Positions 24,201-33,514 of a DNA stretch of 64,000 nucleotides are shown piece after piece. Under the pieces are notes generated by a model that searched no databases, was not told the DNA's origin, and saw nothing but the letters and a program-made list of their open reading frames with translations. This DNA is from Myxocyprinus asiaticus (Eukaryota; Chordata; Actinopteri; Cypriniformes; Catostomidae), in contig NC_059362.1 in assembly GCF_019703515.2 (NCBI RefSeq), positions 27,177,826 to 27,241,825 of the forward strand, read 5' to 3'. Every line of letters starts with the position of its first letter. Within the stretch, counting starts at the first letter, position 1. The translations under genes and the position numbers were made by a program.

Positions 24201-26659
24201 GCAGAGGGCCCAAAATCGCACTCAAGGACAAGGATAAAATGAAACTCAGACAAGGACAAAATCAAGAAGGAAAAAAAAAATTCCTATTGCAAAGGTATTG
24301 CACAACCATGCCAGAGATATAGCAGATTTCATGTCAAATCTAGGTGTTCACATCTTTTTTTTTTTTTCAGAATGTACACCTAACACAAGACCTGGCTCGT
24401 ACCTGACTGGATCGTCTCTTTTGGGGGTAGTATTCTACTTTCTCTCTCTTTTGGGGTAGGCTCCTCGCCCCTGCCTCCTATTTCCGGCAGGATAGGATGG
24501 TTCCAAGTACAACTTCTTCGGACCGCCAGACGGGGCTTACGCCAAAGAGAGACATTACATTTCTGTTTTACATTCATCAAATAAATGTCATCTTAAATTT
24601 CACTCAACTCTGCGAGTCTTCCTGATAGAAATGTAAGCGCAGCGTAGTTCTAGTGGGAAGACTAGCAGCTGTTCATCATCGCACCATTAGCTAGGTAACT
24701 CCTAGCTAATCACATGTAAGCCAATGCTTTATAAGTCTGCTCACAATCTATCAAATTGCGTTTCAGTGTGCTAACACGGCAACCTCCACCACCCCACCAC
24801 CACCAGTTGAGTCCCATCCTGCATGGGAGTAGGCTCCTCACCCCTGCCTCCTATCTCCGGCAGGATATGACAGTTCCGAGTACAGCTTCTTCGGACTGCC
24901 AGACGGGGCTTACACCAAAGAGAGACATTACATTTCTGTTTTATATTCATCAAATAAATGTAATCTTAAATTTCACTCAAGTCTGCGAGTCTTCCTGATA
25001 GAAGTATAGTTATAGTTAACAAGACATGACATGTCAGAAAAAAGAACACTTTAAAGTTTTATTTATTTTTTTTTTTTTTTGCTCCTACTACTGGTTGTTA
25101 CAAAGTCAAGCTTCTTGAGTTAAGGTTACAGATTAACACCCTGTTGCCACAGCAAGGTTTTAAACAGCCATTGAGACTTACTTAGTTGCCCTGACATTTT
25201 TGTGGGTACACCCGTAAGTGAGGAGGTGTTTGCTGAAAATTAATGCAAGATCATGAGATTTACTAAACCTAAACTCTTAAGAACCAATGTCCTCTGCATA
25301 TTAATAAGTTGTTTTAAAAAACTTGATTTGAGAACATTAAAAATTTCTCCCAAAATCTCCTATATCACCTTTATTTACAAATTGATTATTAAATTCTACA
25401 TACCCATCATTGCCACGCTGGGCTGCAATATGGATTGGCAACAGTCCTGTTTTTCCAGGCTTGTTGGCATCTGCGTTTTGAGAAAGCAGGAACTCTACAA
25501 TATCCTCATGGCCATTCTTGCAGGCCTCATACAGTGCTGTGGCCCCATCTGCAGCCTGGCTGTTCAGATCTGCACCTGATGGAGAAATAAAGGACAGGAC
25601 AAGCCAATGTTTAGCAGTGCCAAATATCAAATGTAATGCCACAATTGATGGCCAGATGGATTTTGTTGGTGGACTTTCTAAGTTTAACTCAAAGACAACC
25701 CTGCATGCAAACCATGTGGGTGAAAGGTTTGTTACCATTTTTTAAAAGAAAGCGAAGTGCGTCCACTTTTCCACTTTGGGCTGCCACAAAGATAGGAGTG
25801 ATTCCATACATATTGGGTGTGCTGACTTTGGCTCCAGCTTTAACCAGAATCTCACAGATTTCCACATTGTTTCTGCACACAGCCTCATGCAGAGCAGTCC
25901 AGCCTTGAATACAGCTCTTATTCACAGAGGCACCATAGTTCAGTAGCATGACAACCATTGCTGGGTTCTCCTTCTCGCAAGCTACAGATATACAGTATAT
26001 ATAATTTATAACATTACCATCACACCACAGAAGGACATTTTAAATGAAGGGCAAGAAAAACAAGGTTTTTTATAAGAATTTATATAAAATGCATTGCTGT
26101 GGCCAAGTGGTTAAAGACCTGGTTTGGTTATCTAGGTTGTTATGAGCTTTCACAATTGTGCCCTTGTTTAAAGGGATAGTTAACCCAAAAATGTAAATTC
26201 TGTCATTATTTATTAGTCACCATTTAATTTCATTGTATGGAAAAAAGGTGACTGAGACTTAAATACAAAAAAGAAAGTCATATGGGTTTGGAACAACATG
26301 AGGGTGAGTAAAATTACGTCACAGTTTTAATTTTTGGTTGAATTCTCCCTTTAACCTCAGGTTGCCCCTGTAATAAGTGTTCTGTAAGTAATTTTGGATC
26401 AATGTGATTCATAAATGAATAGTTACAATGAATACAATATTACCTCTGTAAAGGGGAGTCTCCTTGTCCTTATTGGCAATATCAGGGTCAGCCCCTTTCT
26501 CAAGTAGAATCTCCACACATGCAAGATGATTCCTGGCAACAGCTAACATTAAAGCAGTCTGTTCCTTCAAAGTGCGCTGATTAATCATCCCAGGTTGAGC
26601 TATGAGAATAGGGTTCATTAACAAAGCAAGAGCAATGTAAGAGTTGGACTAAATTTTTG

Positions 26660-26699
<40 letters not shown>

Positions 26700-29600
26700 A
26701 ATATAGGCTCAAAATATAGGCTCTTTTATTTTTCTTACCAACGTTTCAGGTGTCAGCCTTTTTCAGAGTTTGGCTAAATTACATGCAAAAGATAATTCTC
26801 AAATGAGTGGGAATAGTACTCTACCTCTCAGGAGAATTTTAATACATTGATCTTGTCCATAATATGCCGCCTCATGCAAAGGAATCCATCCATATTTATT
26901 TGGTGTAAGGAGGCTGCACTCAGGTTTCTTAACCAATAGTCTCACTGTTTCAACATCTCCATCCCAAATGGCCTTAACAATTGGCTCCATCCCCCTACAG
27001 AAGAAACCATTTTTATTTTTGATGAATTAAGTGTTGCAGGTGAGAGGATGTTCAATTTACCTCTCATATGCGACAAACGTTTTTTTGTGTGTGTGTTCAT
27101 GTGACAAACTGGGAGATTTGGGAGATTACACTACTCACTCTTCAGGCTCAGGTGTGACCTGGATAGAGCCATCATATCTTCGGTATGCCACCATTCGCTT
27201 GCCATAGCCAGTAATGAAGTGACTCTCTGAGAACACAGCCTCTGGATTTATTATTTCTCTTTTGGAGAAAAAAAAATGTTTAAATTAAGAGTATTACTTT
27301 AATGCTTCATTAATTTTCAAGTGATTGCACCATCACTGGACTCATTTCACCACTGAAAGGGGATGGGAGATCTGTTAGGGGACATCTAGTTTTTATCTGC
27401 TCCAACCCATTTTCAAAACTGACCAATGTTATTTAGAGGTGCACTCAGTAATATTTTGTGTATGTATTGTTGCTGCTGGCACGTTGCTCGAGTTTGTGTT
27501 TGTAGACTGCTAGCCTGCTTAGCATTGTTTATTTTTCTGTTTTCTGCATTTTCATCTTTAATTGTGCATCCTCTTTTTCCACTTTTATTTCGATTCAACT
27601 CTGTGCAATTGTTTTTACTCTGCAATTTTACATGGATTATTGCATCAATCTCAAACCCCCGCTGCTCAGAAACCACCACCACAACAACAAACAACAAACA
27701 ACTGTGGTAAGTCATGGCATCAGCACACTTTATCACTACTTGCACTGCATACCACATGTTTACTATAGCTTCATCTGTCAGCAGTGAGAAGATTAATGAG
27801 TTAGAGACACTCATCTGAATGCTAGTGGAGGTCAGTGAGAAAGAGAAGCTGTTAGAGATTATCGGATGAGGGTAGTACAGCAAGCAACACACACTTCGGT
27901 TCTGGCAGTATAGCCCCCGCAGCAGGGCAATTGGGTGACGTTTCAATGGCATACTTGCACAGAAAAGCAACACCACTCTCCCGTTCCTGTTATGATTTTC
28001 AACAGAGTCTCCCCACTAAGTGGTGCACCCACTGAGAAGCCTGTTGAATGCGCCCTGGTTATAGGTGATTCTATTGTAATGAGACTCCAGCCACTATTAT
28101 TGAATGTTTGCCAGGAGCCAGAGCACCTGACATCAGATCCAATTTACAAGTGCTGGCAAATGCTTAATGTAAATTTTCTAAGATTGTTATTCACATCGGC
28201 AATAATGATGTCTGGCTTAGTCAGTTGGAGATCACTAAAGATAACGTTAAAGAGGAGTGTGAACTTGCAAAAATGATGTCAGACACTAATATGTTCTGAC
28301 CTCCTCCCTGATCGTCACGGTGATGAGATTTATAGTAGATTAGTGTTACACAATGGCTAGATGTCTGAGTGGTGTCCAGAGAATAGCATAGGATTTGTAG
28401 ACAATTGGACAAGTTTTTGGGGTAGGCCTGATCTGCTAAAGAGAGACGGACTCCATCCCTCCAGGGAAAGTGCTGCTCTCTTCTGTAGTAATTTGGCTCA
28501 CAGTCTTAATAGTGTTAGCATTTGTCTGACTAGGGCCCAGGTCAGGAAGCAGACAGACTTGCTTAACCAAACGTCTGCTGGCTGCCTTGAGACGTCACAT
28601 AGGTCACATAAACCACAACAGTTAGAGACCGTATCACGTAGATATTATATAGAAACTGTCTGTTTCCTGAACTACAAAACATAAAACCATCAATAAGTAA
28701 TTTAGATGATATTTGATTGATGTCAAACTAGAAAAGTTAAACATCTTGAATAGGTAGGGCTACCAAAGCACTAATTGTTAATTAAATTATTACAGATCAT
28801 AGTTTGGATTCACTCTTTTTGACAAAAACCTGGCTTAATCAGATGAATATATTAGTCTTAATGAGTCCCCCATGTTATTGTTATAAACATAAGCCTGAAG
28901 GGTCGAGAAGGAAGTGTTGCTACAATTTACAGTGATGTTCTTGGTGTTACTCAGAGGACACAAGTTTAATTCTTTTGAAGTGATAGTGCTTAATGTGATA
29001 TCGTCTGATATAAATAAAAACCTCTGTCATCTCTGTCGAGAATTTGCTGATTTTCTGTCAGATCTAGTAGTTATGATAGAGTCCATTGTAGATCATTACC
29101 TCATCTCTTGTATGTTGTGCTTGGCTAAGGTCACTCGATCTATGCTGTGCTATCTATCAGGTAGAACTATTCTTTTGATCACTGAAGATAGCTTCACTAA
29201 TAATCTTCCAGATCTGTCTCAAATACTCAGTAAGCCAAACAGTTAAGAAGAACTTGATGTAGTTATGGAAAATATGGATAGTCTTTTCTAGCACTGTAGT
29301 TAGTGTCGCCCCTCTTTGATTAAAGAAGATTAAAGAGAAAAGCCCTTCACCGTGGTACAATGATCACTATCATGTTCTTAAGAGAGCAGCTCGGAAAATG
29401 GAACACAAGGGGAAGAGTACTAAATAAGAGGTGTTTCGTGGTGCAAGGATAGTATCTCTAGGCTCTAAAAGCTGCCAGGTCTGCATATTTTTTATTTAGG
29501 TAAATTGACAAGGAAAAGAGCTTCAACATTGTTTAAACAACTGGAATCTTATGGATTACTTTTATGCTGACTTTATCTCTTTTTTTGGAGAATTTAGAGT

Positions 29601-32600
29601 TCTGGTCACCATTCACTTGCATTGTATGGACCTACAGAACTGAGATATTTTTCTAAAAATCTTTGTTTGTGTTCAGCAGAACTAACAAAGTCATACACAT
29701 CTGAGATGGCATGAGGGTGAGTAAATGATGAGACAATTTTCTTTTTTTGGTGAGCTATCCATTTAAAGTAAATAACATCTACACCAATATTATTCTATTT
29801 GTTTTTATGTCTTAACCTCGGATACATATCCTAATATATACCAGAGCCTGCCAGAGCCTGTTTCAGTCTGGCACGATGTCCCACTCCCCCCGCTATACAT
29901 CGCTGAGTGATGACTACTAACTGCAGCCTGTACCCAGTGCTGGTCCTCTCTATAGGCAAACTAAGCAAGTTGCTAAGGGCCCCTGATCCGCCAGGGGATT
30001 AAAATTTTTGCGTAGGGCCCACAAAAGGATAGGACCTACACTACCTGTACCACCCAGATATCAATTCAGTCTAGTATGATGGACGTCAGATGATGAAATG
30101 CTGCCAACAACAACTGTTTGACATGGCATACTTCACTGGTCACTGCCTGAACCTTGGACTTGGCCCTCACCGGATATGAACTGTCACAAGCTTCCAGCCG
30201 GACTGAGATGCCCCTCACTGACCTTTGCCTGCATCATCTTGGTCATAGGATGGAATACACTCTCTTAAAATCGAATACATAGACAATCATTTAATTGCCA
30301 ACTAAAGCCTTCATCAGCCAAACAACAAAGGACAATGCATCTTTGTGCACTTGCTTAGTTAATTCAAGATGGACTTTTAAAGACTTTGTCATTAATCTTA
30401 CAGTTCATGCAAAATCATTTTGTTTAGACACTGGCCACCAACATCTATTTGATTTATTAATTTAATCAATGACTTGTATTACACATAGTTAATTTATATT
30501 GGCATTATATTCATGCTGTTTTCCCAGAGGGGAAATGGTCATTTGGTTGGTAATGCAATCTCAACATGGTGGTGCTCAATGTGCACCCAGCACCACATGT
30601 AGAATAAAACAGCATTTTCACTAGGACTGATATGACAACAGTCATCATGTGAATGTACAGCATTTTAAACATTTTTCAAAAAACTATTCATTTTTTTTCT
30701 GTTGCATAGTTTAGCAATGACATGTCAACACCAATTAGGGTCAGAAGGGCAGAAATGTTCATGCAATGGATTCCTGTTTTTTAATTTGTAACATCTGATG
30801 AATTTTTTTAAATTCTATTCCAAGCCTAGTTAATTATTCTTATTATTCAGATGGAGAATTTATCTTAATGAACTGATTAAACTTAAGTATTTGACAAAAG
30901 AATGCCACACAGTGTTTTATTTGTATTTATTTTTAAATGCCCCTGGAAATCAACTTCAGGGGGACATGAATACAGTATATATTTAAGTATATACGTATGT
31001 ACACTCACCGACCACTTTATTAGGGACACCTACTTATTCATGCGATTATCTAATCAGTCAATTGTGTGGCAGCAGTGCAATGCATAAAATCAGGCATATA
31101 CAGGTCAGGAGCTTCAGATAATGTTCACATCAACCATAAGAATGGGGGGAAAAAATCTGATCTCAGTGATTTCGACCATGGTTTGAGTATTTCTGTAGCT
31201 GCTGACTCCTGGGATTTTCATGCACAACAGTCTCTAGAGTTTACTCAGAATGGTGCCAAAAACATTCAGTGAGCAGCAGCTCTGTGTTGATGAGAGAGGT
31301 CAACAGAGAATGGCCAGACAGGTTTGAGCTGACAGAAAGGCTACAGTAACTCAGATAACCACTCTGTATAATTGTAGTAAGCTGAATATCATTTCAAAAT
31401 GCACATGTCAAACCTTGAGGTGAATCGCTAAAACAGCTGAAGACCACATCAGGTTCCACTTCTGTCAGCCAAGAACAGAAAGCTGAGGTTGCAGTGGGCA
31501 CAGGCTCACCAAAACTGGAAAGTTAAAGACTGGAAAAATATAGCCTGGTCTGATAAATCTTGATTTCTGCTGAGGTACACAGATGGTAGGCCCACTGCAG
31601 CCTCAGCTGTCTGTTCTTGACTGACAGAAGTGGAACCCGACATGGTCTTCAGCTGTTTTTGCCATTCGCCTCAAGGTTTGACATGTTCATTCTGAGATGC
31701 TATTATGCTCACTACTATTGTACAGAGTGGTTATCTGAGTTACCATAGCCTTTCTGTCAGCTCAAACCAATCTGGCCATTCCCCTTTGACCTCTCTCATC
31801 AATAAGGCCATAGAACTGCCACTCACTGGATGTTTTTTGTTTTTAGCACCATTCTGAGTAAATTCTTGAGACTGTTGTGTGTAAAAGTCCCAGGAGATCA
31901 GCAGTTACAGAAATACTAAAACCAGTCCGTCTAGCACCAAAAATCATGCCACTGTCAAGATCATTTTTTTTTCCCATTCCGATGGTTGATGTGAATATTA
32001 ACTGAAGCACTGCTGCCACACAATTGGCTGATTAGATTATCACATGAATATGTAGATGTACATGTGTACCTAATAAAGTGGTTGGTGAATATATTAGTTA
32101 ATTTCTGACTTCTAATAATGAGTCCAAGAGCATCAGGAATCAGAATGTCTACAGGAAGAGTTTTAAGCCTTTTAATGTCAGATTACTGGGGAAATCCAAA
32201 CAAGTGAATTGGGGCACAGTAAAGGATAGTGTCTCTATTTTTATACAATATGGCATGTGAACTTCTTGCAGTACTCCACTTGGACCACTTTCTAATGTTG
32301 GAATGAAGAGGAACAGGTGTGAAGCAGTTGTGTCTGCCATCTGAGAAGTTGCTATGCATCTGTAAGTGATATAGTGATCCTCCCTGTGAGCTGCGTCATC
32401 AAAGCATGACTGGAAATTTCACATGGCAATACATTAACATGCATGCTTTGATCTTATCAAATGCATGTTTTCATCTTTTTTACATTGAAAAAATACTGCT
32501 CAAGGAAATCACCCTGCATCCTCATAGACCAAAGATTGTTTATTTTCTGGATTGCATATATAAAAGAAATATCTGTTGAAAGAAACATTTTTAGTGTCAA

Positions 32601-33404
32601 TTTAAAGGTAAAACAAGTTGAAAATTTGTGCAGATATTTTACAGATAGCTTATGCACTCACCAATTTAATAACAAAGTGACCTTACAATAAGTCTCACTT
32701 GAATGATTTGTTGGGATAGGTTCTGCATAACCTAGGACTATGCAAAATGTGTTTATTGTTTTTCAGCTGGTTTTGTGAAAGGCGCACTTGGCTATACTTC
32801 AATATCTTGCTGTGGGAGTGCAAAGATATGTTGACAGAGAGTGACGAATCGCTGTATAGGAGAGATTGAGCGGAGATGATTTGTGTATTATACAAATTCT
32901 AACTGTGGACATGGGCTCCCTCTCTTAGAATAATGCAGATTCATCGACATTAGAATGAAGGTAAGAACAAAGTTATGTGCGAACGCACCTGTTGTGAATT
33001 AGGTGGAAATTTTGCGTGAGAAAGTTTTCTGTGCACATAAACTTGTAAACATACATGAATTTGCAATTTGTAATGAATGAAACCCAATATTAGTGAGATT
33101 TAAATGTAACTTTGTACCTGGGGGGATTGGCAGGGCATGCAATTGGTGCAGGCTGCTGCTGCTGCTGCTGGTGTTGCTGAGGAAAACGCAATGGTGGAAC
33201 TGGGCGTGATGATGCTGGCCTGTTCAGAGCAGCAATAGGCTCTGTGTTTTCAGTCCCAGACACAGAGCTATGGGCATCAGTAAGACTGCGCTGAATTGCC
33301 AGCTGTAAGAGCTCATCATCAGACAGGTTGCTATAGAGACTGTAGTCAGCAAATTCCATACTGGTGCCTGTGGCACCCGGCATGGACACACTGGCAGATG
33401 CCAT
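12296..33404 (-). CDS. asb2: asb2 copy B: ankyrin repeat and SOCS box protein 2 (9 coding exons)
   Basis: Substrate receptor of an Elongin B/C-Cullin-5 E3 ligase; family members degrade filamins and act in muscle and blood cells. Coding exons, each with GT-AG borders: 33404-33118, 27258-27139, 26994-26825, 26599-26444, 25981-25736, 25575-25404, 13581-13020, 12698-12545, 12441-12296. These sum to 2013 nt with no frame break, 670 residues. Residues ~27-44 form a ubiquitin-interacting motif (LSDDELLQLAIQRSL), the mark of the muscle-type (beta) isoform. A glutamine run lies at ~75-84. Ankyrin repeats span ~130-570. The SOCS box ends the protein: BC-box core LMQLCRFKIR (~628-637) and Cul5-box-like LPVPPRLIKFL (~651-661). 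An acceptor lies just before the ATG, so a 5' non-coding exon is likely. Intron 1 (5.9 kb) and intron 6 (11.8 kb) are filled with transposons, but all visible coding exons are intact. The exact paralogue suffix cannot be decided here. Confidence 0.93.
13639..13885. repeat. cyprinid-type MITE ('agggatagttc' family), intron 6
   Basis: Begins 'aaagggatagttctccccaa' followed by the usual 'aatgaaattttgtcagcatt' block and a 'ttctgtggaacacac' block; the right half has the inverted 'gttttggaacaacatg'. Other copies are at 26171-26354, 29575-29766, 37908-38562, 39519-39990, 51387-52876 and 54521-55047. Non-coding. Confidence 0.7.
14147..14301 (+). repeat. Ngaro split direct repeat A1
   Basis: 155 bp beginning 'aaatgtaagcgcagcatag' and ending 'gctaacacggcaac'. 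It matches 24629-24783 with few substitutions. Alone at the 5' end, as in A1-ORFs-B1-A2-B2 elements. Confidence 0.88.
14364..14639 (+). pseudogene. Ngaro gag-like N-terminus, truncated
   Basis: A 91-codon open frame starting MDTDLFTAPYLLSRISSP, rich in Ser, Pro, Thr and Asn, placed right after A1 where Ngaro gag begins. It hits a stop at 14637-14639; coding-like Arg/Ser-rich sequence continues in other frames to about 14750. Gag of this group is poorly conserved, so the assignment rests mainly on position. Confidence 0.5.
15778..15831 (+). repeat. DIRS left inverted terminal repeat
   Basis: 54 bp that match the reverse complement of 21477-21531 with a few differences. The best blocks are GTTCCCTATCTGTCACTCAC and GTGACACTAGGGGTC. 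Confidence 0.85.
16289..18245 (+). pseudogene. DIRS gag-like ORF region, frameshifted
   Basis: GC-rich coding sequence in overlapping frames: 16289-16873 (starts METSFVDGSCPHCGNITMST, with one CPHCG cysteine pair), 16798-17325 and 17217-18245. The second piece has an alanine-rich helical stretch (ATGQAASALHAMALLQVHQA) that looks capsid-like. Frame changes around 16.8 and 17.3 kb show decay. DIRS gag is recognised mainly by position ahead of the RT. Confidence 0.6.
18246..19782 (+). pseudogene. DIRS reverse transcriptase and RNase H, broken
   Basis: The RT core reads in one frame from about 18540 to a TGA near 18775: AVELKDAYIYVSVLP, then PFGLSLSP (about 18651-18674) and the catalytic NYLDDWLILA with YLDD at 18741-18752. 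RNase H follows in another frame (19113-19772): HINCLELLAVLLALRRF and the end motif NTAADALSRQ near 19418-19448. Stops and frameshifts around 18.44-18.60 and 18.78-19.11 kb break the polyprotein. Confidence 0.85.
19869..20802 (+). pseudogene. DIRS tyrosine recombinase, broken
   Basis: Two abutting pieces. The first (to the stop at 20303-20305) includes the SAM-like DNA-binding part (APSTRRLYALKWGLFAKWC). The second starts at 20302 with LTVLTSIKRVGDLQAFSV, the block containing the first catalytic arginine of the family. The expected H-x-x-R block is not visible after 20690; the frame decays into SRSHPMYWQARAG. The enzyme inverts or integrates the circular cDNA in active DIRS elements; this copy cannot. 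Confidence 0.75.
21477..21531 (+). repeat. DIRS right inverted terminal repeat
   Basis: Ends 'gtgagtgacagatagggaac', the inverse of the left repeat start. Directly followed by the palindromic segment 21532-21728. Confidence 0.85.
21532..21728. repeat. palindromic DIRS-terminal segment
   Basis: The arms 21532-21580 (GTCCTGGTTACTTCCGTAAC at the start) and 21680-21728 are near-perfect reverse complements. The spacer holds 'ggtgtttggggcccctagtg', a block also present at the DIRS left end in inverse orientation. It may be the internal complementary region of the DIRS or part of a second, solo DIRS terminus. Confidence 0.7.
21874..23441 (+). pseudogene. Ngaro RT, RNase H and recombinase remnant
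   Basis: The RT part includes ADIKNAFKIMPIHPADW (about 22058-22110), an LDDFLFIDHSDH block with the catalytic DD near 22263, then LGVPLSSEKT and FLGITLDSVNMQASLP in a shifted frame. RNase H-like pieces follow (TDAAPSVGFGGYFLGSW near 22738; ARHIPGFFNVIADSLSRF near 23037-23090). A recombinase fragment contains the H-x-x-R block GHSFRIRAATTAAL (about 23340-23385). Only about 250 bp separate the RNase H end from this block, so most of the recombinase is missing. Confidence 0.75.
23625..24230 (+). repeat. degenerate ~128-bp tandem repeat in the Ngaro 3' region
   Basis: The phrase 'tctttcaac' followed by 'gtattgcac'-like and 'gttgttca.ctt' blocks recurs near 23715, 23842, 23971 and 24100, that is every 127-129 bp, with partial copies on both sides. 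Copies are diverged. No protein coding role is evident. Confidence 0.75.
24457..24628 (+). repeat. Ngaro split direct repeat B1
   Basis: 172 bp from 'taggctcctcgcccctgcc' to 'cgagtcttcctgatag'; matches B2 (24830-25001), also 172 bp. Confidence 0.88.
24629..24783 (+). repeat. Ngaro split direct repeat A2
   Basis: 155 bp that repeat A1 (14147-14301), directly joined to B1 on its left and 46 bp from B2 on its right. Confidence 0.88.
24830..25001 (+). repeat. Ngaro split direct repeat B2
   Basis: 172 bp copy of B1 forming the 3' end of the element. Confidence 0.88.
26092..26165 (+). pseudogene. degenerate tRNA-like sequence (possible SINE head)
   Basis: The segment 'gctgtggccaagtggttaaa' resembles the 5' half and A-box of a serine/leucine-type tRNA (GTGGCCGAGTGGTTAA), but a good B-box and closing acceptor stem are not visible. 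It lies in intron 4 of asb2 copy B just before a MITE. Probably a decayed tRNA-derived SINE rather than a working tRNA. Confidence 0.4.
26171..26354. repeat. 'agggatagtt' MITE, intron 4 of asb2 copy B
   Basis: Starts 'aaagggatagttaacccaaa' and ends with the inverted 'ttggttgaattctcccttt'. A short, nearly complete palindromic copy of about 184 bp. Confidence 0.75.
26665..26695 (+). repeat. (GA)n microsatellite
   Basis: About 15 GA units in intron 3 of asb2 copy B. Confidence 0.9.
27436..27480. repeat. solo end of the TTAA MITE family
   Basis: AGGTGCACTCAGTAA preceded by TTAG, then unrelated sequence. A truncated terminus of the family seen at 1937, 8832 and 48321, in intron 1 of asb2 copy B. 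Confidence 0.45.
27935..29350 (+). mobile_element. decayed non-LTR retrotransposon (esterase ORF and endonuclease remnant)
   Basis: 28052-28500 encodes, in broken frames, an SGNH-hydrolase-like ORF of the kind carried by fish CR1/L2 LINEs: ALVIGDSIVMRLQPLL (the GDS block) and RDGLHPSRESAALFCSNLA (the D-x-x-H block). Downstream, 28800-29240 has endonuclease-like pieces (SLFLTKTWLNQ near 28804). Nothing of the reverse transcriptase remains. It is antisense to asb2 copy B in intron 1. Confidence 0.65.
29575..29766. repeat. 'agggatagtt' MITE, right arm only
   Basis: 'caccattcacttgcattgta', then 'gatggcatgagggtgagtaa' and 'ggtgagctatccatttaaa'; these are the inverted-arm blocks of the MITE at 54521-55047. 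Confidence 0.6.
29767..31001. other. intron 1 of asb2 copy B; partial TTAA-MITE block
   Basis: Around 30555-30660 blocks such as 'agaataaaacagcattttca' and 'tgatatgac' recall the interior of the 405-bp TTAA MITEs, without their ends. Elsewhere nothing is recognised. Confidence 0.4.
31002..32092. mobile_element. foldback (inverted-repeat) derivative of a Tc1-like transposon
   Basis: The left arm starts at a TA with CACTCACCGACCACTTTATT, a common Tc1-type terminus, and runs through the transposase N-terminal coding region (the 'tcagtgatttcgaccatgg' block; 'agaatggccagacaggttt'). The right arm repeats this in reverse, ending 'cctaataaagtggttggtga'. The arms, roughly 500 bp each, meet in a centre near 31530-31600 whose flanks 'gctgaggttgcagtgggc' and 'gcccactgcagcctcagc' are also inverted. 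No intact protein; transcription would give a long hairpin. Confidence 0.85.
32093..33117. other. intron 1 of asb2 copy B, proximal part
   Basis: No repeat or gene recognised. Short frames at 32457-32895 on both strands look fortuitous. Confidence 0.4.
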
Positions 33405-33514
33405 GATGGATTCTGAGCATCAAGACAATAAAAAAATAAAAATGTATTACATAATGAAAGAAACCTACCTGATAAACATCTGTTATATAGTAGCATTGCA
33501 TACATAGTCATCTA

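Larger units (their letters stand above)
14147..25001 (+). mobile_element. Ngaro-type (DIRS order) tyrosine-recombinase retrotransposon, split by a nested DIRS
   Basis: The ends have the split direct repeat plan of Ngaro/PAT-like elements: A1 at 14147-14301, and B1-A2-B2 contiguous at 24457-25001. A1 and A2 are both 155 bp; B1 and B2 are both 172 bp. Between them lie a gag-like start (14364-14639), a reverse transcriptase/RNase H region and the end of a tyrosine recombinase (about 21874-23441). A second element occupies 15778-21728. The Ngaro is antisense to asb2 copy B, inside intron 6. Frameshifts and a shortened recombinase show it is dead. Without the nested insert it would be about 4.9 kb. 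Confidence 0.85.

Noticed and set aside
23625..24230. A CRISPR-like array
   Set aside because: The repeats are long (about 128 bp), diverged and lack unique spacers; they lie inside a eukaryotic retrotransposon.
27413..27976. A 187-codon minus-strand frame in asb2 intron 1
   Set aside because: Low-complexity composition (valine and glutamine runs) from simple repeats, no recognisable domain, and it lies between real exons of asb2 copy B.
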